Assembly: GCF_009733735.1 (NCBI RefSeq)
Contig: NZ_WNJP01000007.1
Span: 1 to 39,290 of the forward strand
Source of the DNA: Sandarakinorhabdus oryzae
Lineage (GTDB): Bacteria; Pseudomonadota; Alphaproteobacteria; Sphingomonadales; Sphingomonadaceae
DNA: 39,290 nt
Direction of reading: 5' to 3'
A program made the translations under genes and the position numbers. The notes under the pieces were generated by a model that was not told the origin of the DNA, did not search any database, and saw only the letters and a program-made list of their open reading frames with translations. Shown one piece after another: positions 37,049 to 39,290 of the stretch. Each line of letters starts with the position of its first letter. Within the stretch, counting starts at the first letter, position 1.

Positions 37049-37447
37049 ATGATAAACGCCGGTGGGTGCCATTGCGGCGCCGTGCGCTATGAGGTGGAGG
37101 GGCCGCCGCAGCATGTGGCGCTGTGCCATTGCCAGGATTGCCGCAAGAGTGCCGGTGCGCCGCTGGTGGCGTGGGCGGCCTTTGCCGAAGCGAATTTCCG
37201 GCTGACCAGGGGTGAGCCGGTGGCGTTCAACTCGTCGGGCCAGGCCTGGCGGCATTTCTGCCCGCGCTGCGGATCGGGCCTCTATTATCGCAATGCCGAT
37301 TATCTGCCCGGCATCGTTGATGTGCAGGCCGCCACGCTCGACGATCCGGACGCGTTTCCGGCCAGTGGCCATATCCAGGTCGCCGAGCGCATCAGCTGGA
37401 TGGCGACAGCGCACGAATTGCCGACGTTCGATCGCTTCCCCGAATAA
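37049..37447 (+). CDS. GFA family zinc-binding protein
   Basis: The 132-residue protein belongs to the glutathione-dependent formaldehyde-activating (GFA/CENP-V) fold. Zinc ligands are Cys7 and Cys9 (GGCHCGAVRYE), Cys26, Cys28 and Cys31 (LCHCQDCRKSAG), and Cys71 and Cys74 (FCPRCGSGLYY), the full seven-cysteine pattern. The founding member was described as speeding S-hydroxymethylglutathione formation, but most bacterial paralogues have no proven activity. A GGGAGGG ribosome site precedes the ATG. The promoter carries a LexA box, so the gene is probably induced by DNA damage. It converges with the right-end transglycosylase with 5 bases between stops. Confidence 0.87.
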   Translation: MINAGGCHCGAVRYEVEGPPQHVALCHCQDCRKSAGAPLVAWAAFAEANFRLTRGEPVAFNSSGQAWRHFCPRCGSGLYYRNADYLPGIVDVQAATLDDPDAFPASGHIQVAERISWMATAHELPTFDRFPE

Positions 37448-37452
37448 GGCGC

Positions 37453-39290
37453 TTACTTGCCGCCGGCGACGGCGCGATCGTCGGTGGACCAGGTTTCCGG
37501 GGTGAAGCTGCCCGGTTCCGGGCGTGGCCGGATCGGGAGTGGCTCGCGCTTCACCGCCAGCTGCCCACCCAGGCCAGGCAGGCGCGGCCACAGGCCCTGC
37601 GCAATGGCATCGAGCGAGGCGGGGGACTGGCCGTCGCGCAGTTCGTACATCCACAGGTTCCTGAGCACGATTTCGACATAGTGCCGGGTTTCGCGATAGG
37701 GGATGGATTCGATGAACAGCAGCGGGTCGCCCTGGTCATCCAGCGTGCGGTTCCAGGTCTGCACGGCACCCGGCCCGGCGTTGTAGGCCGCGATCACCTT
37801 GGGCAGCAGGCCGGCGGTGAGGCCCATGCGGCCCAGTACCTCGAGATAGGTCTGGCCCAGCTCGAAATTATAGGCGGGATCGGCCATGTCGCCCTGGCCC
37901 AGCGGTCCCTGCAGCAGATCCGGATTTTCCCGCGCGATGCGGGCCGCCACCAGCGCGCGCGTGTCGGGCATCAATTGCATCAGCCCCTTGGCGCCGACCC
38001 GGCTGGTGGCGCTGGTGGCAAAGGCCGATTCCTGCAGGGCATGGGCAAAGGCCAGCGCGCGCGGCACCCGCCAGCCGCGATAGGGCACCCAATCGGGGGC
38101 GGGGTAGCGAGCGGACAGCGGCGCTTCCAGGCCAACGGGCGGCTTGGTGGCGAGGCTATATTGCGTTGCTGGCAAATCGAGCCGGGCCGCAAGACGCAGG
38201 ATGGCAGGATAGGCATCGGCCGGCGCGGTCGCTGCCAGGTGGCGCAACTCGCGATCCGCGAGGCCCAATTGGCCGATTTCGACCAGCGCTGCAGCGCGGC
38301 GAGCGCCGGCGACATCCTTGAGATAATTCCAGTCCGCCGTGATGAAATCGGGTTCGCGCCAATCCAGGCCCTGATCCACCCCCAAGGTGCGGCGGGCGAG
38401 CAGGCCATAGAAACTCGCCACTGACGTCGCGGCCTGCCCAAGTCGCGCCGTGCGCTTGGCCTCGTCACCGGCAAGGCCCCAGCTGCGCCCGGCCCAGAAG
38501 GCGGCGGCAGCGCGGGTGTCGTCGCGGCCCATGGTGACCAGATCGAACGCCTCCGCCGCGTCACGCCAGCGGCCGAGGCGGAAGGCGGCAAGGCCAGCGG
38601 TCCACCCGCCGTCGGATGCGCCCTGGCCCAGCCCGGCCGCAGCCTCCAGTCCCATCCGCCAGGCCGCAAGATCATCGCCCATCCGGTAATGGTTCCAGGC
38701 GATGCGCGCCGCGAGATCGGCACGGGCGAAGGGCGAGAGTTGCGGCGCCTGCGCCAGCCACAGCCGCTCCGCCTCGTCGTTGCGGTCAGCGGCGAGCAGC
38801 GGCTTCAGCCGGGCTGCGAGTTCGCTGTCGGCCGGCAGGCTGGCGGTGCGGAAGCCGGGCCCACTGGCGGTCTTGAACGGGCGGGCTTCGGGCAGCAGCG
38901 GCAGCGGCGACGTGTCGGCGCCCGGCAGCGCTTCGGCAATGCGGGCAACCTTGGCCGACAGCGGCAAATCGGGATTGGCGCTGAGCCAGGTGACCAGGTC
39001 TGCTCGCGTCTGCCGGCTGCCATTTCGCGCCACGATCAGCGCGGCGCGAGCCGTTTCGCTGAGCAGGCTGGCGGGGAGCGCATTCAGCGCGGCTTCGGCC
39101 TGGGTCAGCCGGCCGGCATCGAGATCGAGGAAGATCTGCCGGAACGCCGCGCGCTCGGCATCGGTCAATTGCGGCGGCACCATGCGCTGGCGCGGCGTGA
39201 TGCCGGTGCGCTCGGCCGTCACCGTCTGCATGGGTTGCGCGGCCGGCGGCAGCGGCGTGATCGGGGGCGGGGTGGGCGGCACTGGCGGCT
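37453..39290 (-). CDS. Slt-type lytic transglycosylase (5' end outside window)
   Basis: The frame is open through the right edge; a GTG at 39282 begins only a proline-rich stretch, so the true start with its signal peptide is probably beyond the window. The visible 610 or so codons encode a long alanine-rich helical domain and a C-terminal SLT domain: the catalytic Glu is in HALQESAF, followed by GAKGLMQLMPDT and AYNAGPGAVQTWN, then IPYRETRHYVEIVLRN. The layout equals that of the transglycosylase at 11768-13810, but the sequences are clearly diverged, so this is an older paralogue rather than a recent duplicate. It should act on peptidoglycan in the periplasm. Confidence 0.9.
   Translation of the reverse strand, partial: PPVPPTPPPITPLPPAAQPMQTVTAERTGITPRQRMVPPQLTDAERAAFRQIFLDLDAGRLTQAEAALNALPASLLSETARAALIVARNGSRQTRADLVTWLSANPDLPLSAKVARIAEALPGADTSPLPLLPEARPFKTASGPGFRTASLPADSELAARLKPLLAADRNDEAERLWLAQAPQLSPFARADLAARIAWNHYRMGDDLAAWRMGLEAAAGLGQGASDGGWTAGLAAFRLGRWRDAAEAFDLVTMGRDDTRAAAAFWAGRSWGLAGDEAKRTARLGQAATSVASFYGLLARRTLGVDQGLDWREPDFITADWNYLKDVAGARRAAALVEIGQLGLADRELRHLAATAPADAYPAILRLAARLDLPATQYSLATKPPVGLEAPLSARYPAPDWVPYRGWRVPRALAFAHALQESAFATSATSRVGAKGLMQLMPDTRALVAARIARENPDLLQGPLGQGDMADPAYNFELGQTYLEVLGRMGLTAGLLPKVIAAYNAGPGAVQTWNRTLDDQGDPLLFIESIPYRETRHYVEIVLRNLWMYELRDGQSPASLDAIAQGLWPRLPGLGGQLAVKREPLPIRPRPEPGSFTPETWSTDDRAVAGGK

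Overview
The window looks like chromosomal DNA from a GC-rich alphaproteobacterium of the order Sphingomonadales. The evidence is a PEPxxWA-type C-terminal sorting tail, a CckA-type kinase next to recA, smpB and dapA, an HdaA-type DnaA regulator beside ppk1/ppx, GTTC-N7-GTTC LexA boxes typical of alphaproteobacteria, and TTGACA-N17-TGCTAG promoter spelling. I see no rRNA, tRNA, CRISPR array, phage gene or transposase. Genes are tightly packed; many pairs overlap by 1 to 4 bases.

Layout. (1) 1-7.2 kb: tail of an unidentified gene, the DnaA-inactivator hdaA, a nested palindromic element filling a convergent gap (781-1048), a class 3 lipase overlapping a DUF6795-like lipoprotein gene, then ppk1, ppx and a DJ-1/PfpI-like gene. 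(2) 7.2-13.8 kb: rnd, aspS, a PEPxxWA-CTERM secreted protein, a PPK2-family kinase and an Slt-type lytic transglycosylase. (3) 13.8-19.6 kb: a coupled run dapA-smpB-sulfite oxidase-like-cckA, then recA with an SOS box and a strong terminator, then a methyltransferase. (4) 19.7-28.6 kb: alaS, a methyltransferase, a KefB/C-type antiporter, a DUF885 hydrolase, icd and a LOG-family protein. (5) 28.7-34.3 kb: psd and pssA (the phosphatidylethanolamine pathway), an antisense small membrane ORF with two tandem LexA boxes, an acyl-CoA ligase, a VOC protein, a CsaA-like protein and a methyltransferase with a winged-helix-like N-terminus. (6) 34.4-39.3 kb: a PA0069-like radical SAM protein, a DEDDh exonuclease, MoaB, a VOC protein, a GFA-family protein and a second Slt-type transglycosylase cut by the window end.

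Most of the window is conserved housekeeping. The least expected signal is a set of five exact GTTC-N7-GTTC sites, all between genes. One precedes recA. Two are in tandem before a 64-codon membrane ORF. One precedes the radical SAM gene and one precedes the GFA gene. This suggests an SOS regulon reaching beyond recA, including a candidate SOS-induced small membrane protein, as known in Caulobacter for the division inhibitor SidA. Other points worth a look are the branched palindrome at 781-1048, the lipase/lipoprotein pair, and a CckA that appears to lack its usual membrane anchor.

All calls come from reading the sequence by eye. No database search was run, and family names rest on remembered motifs and gene order.
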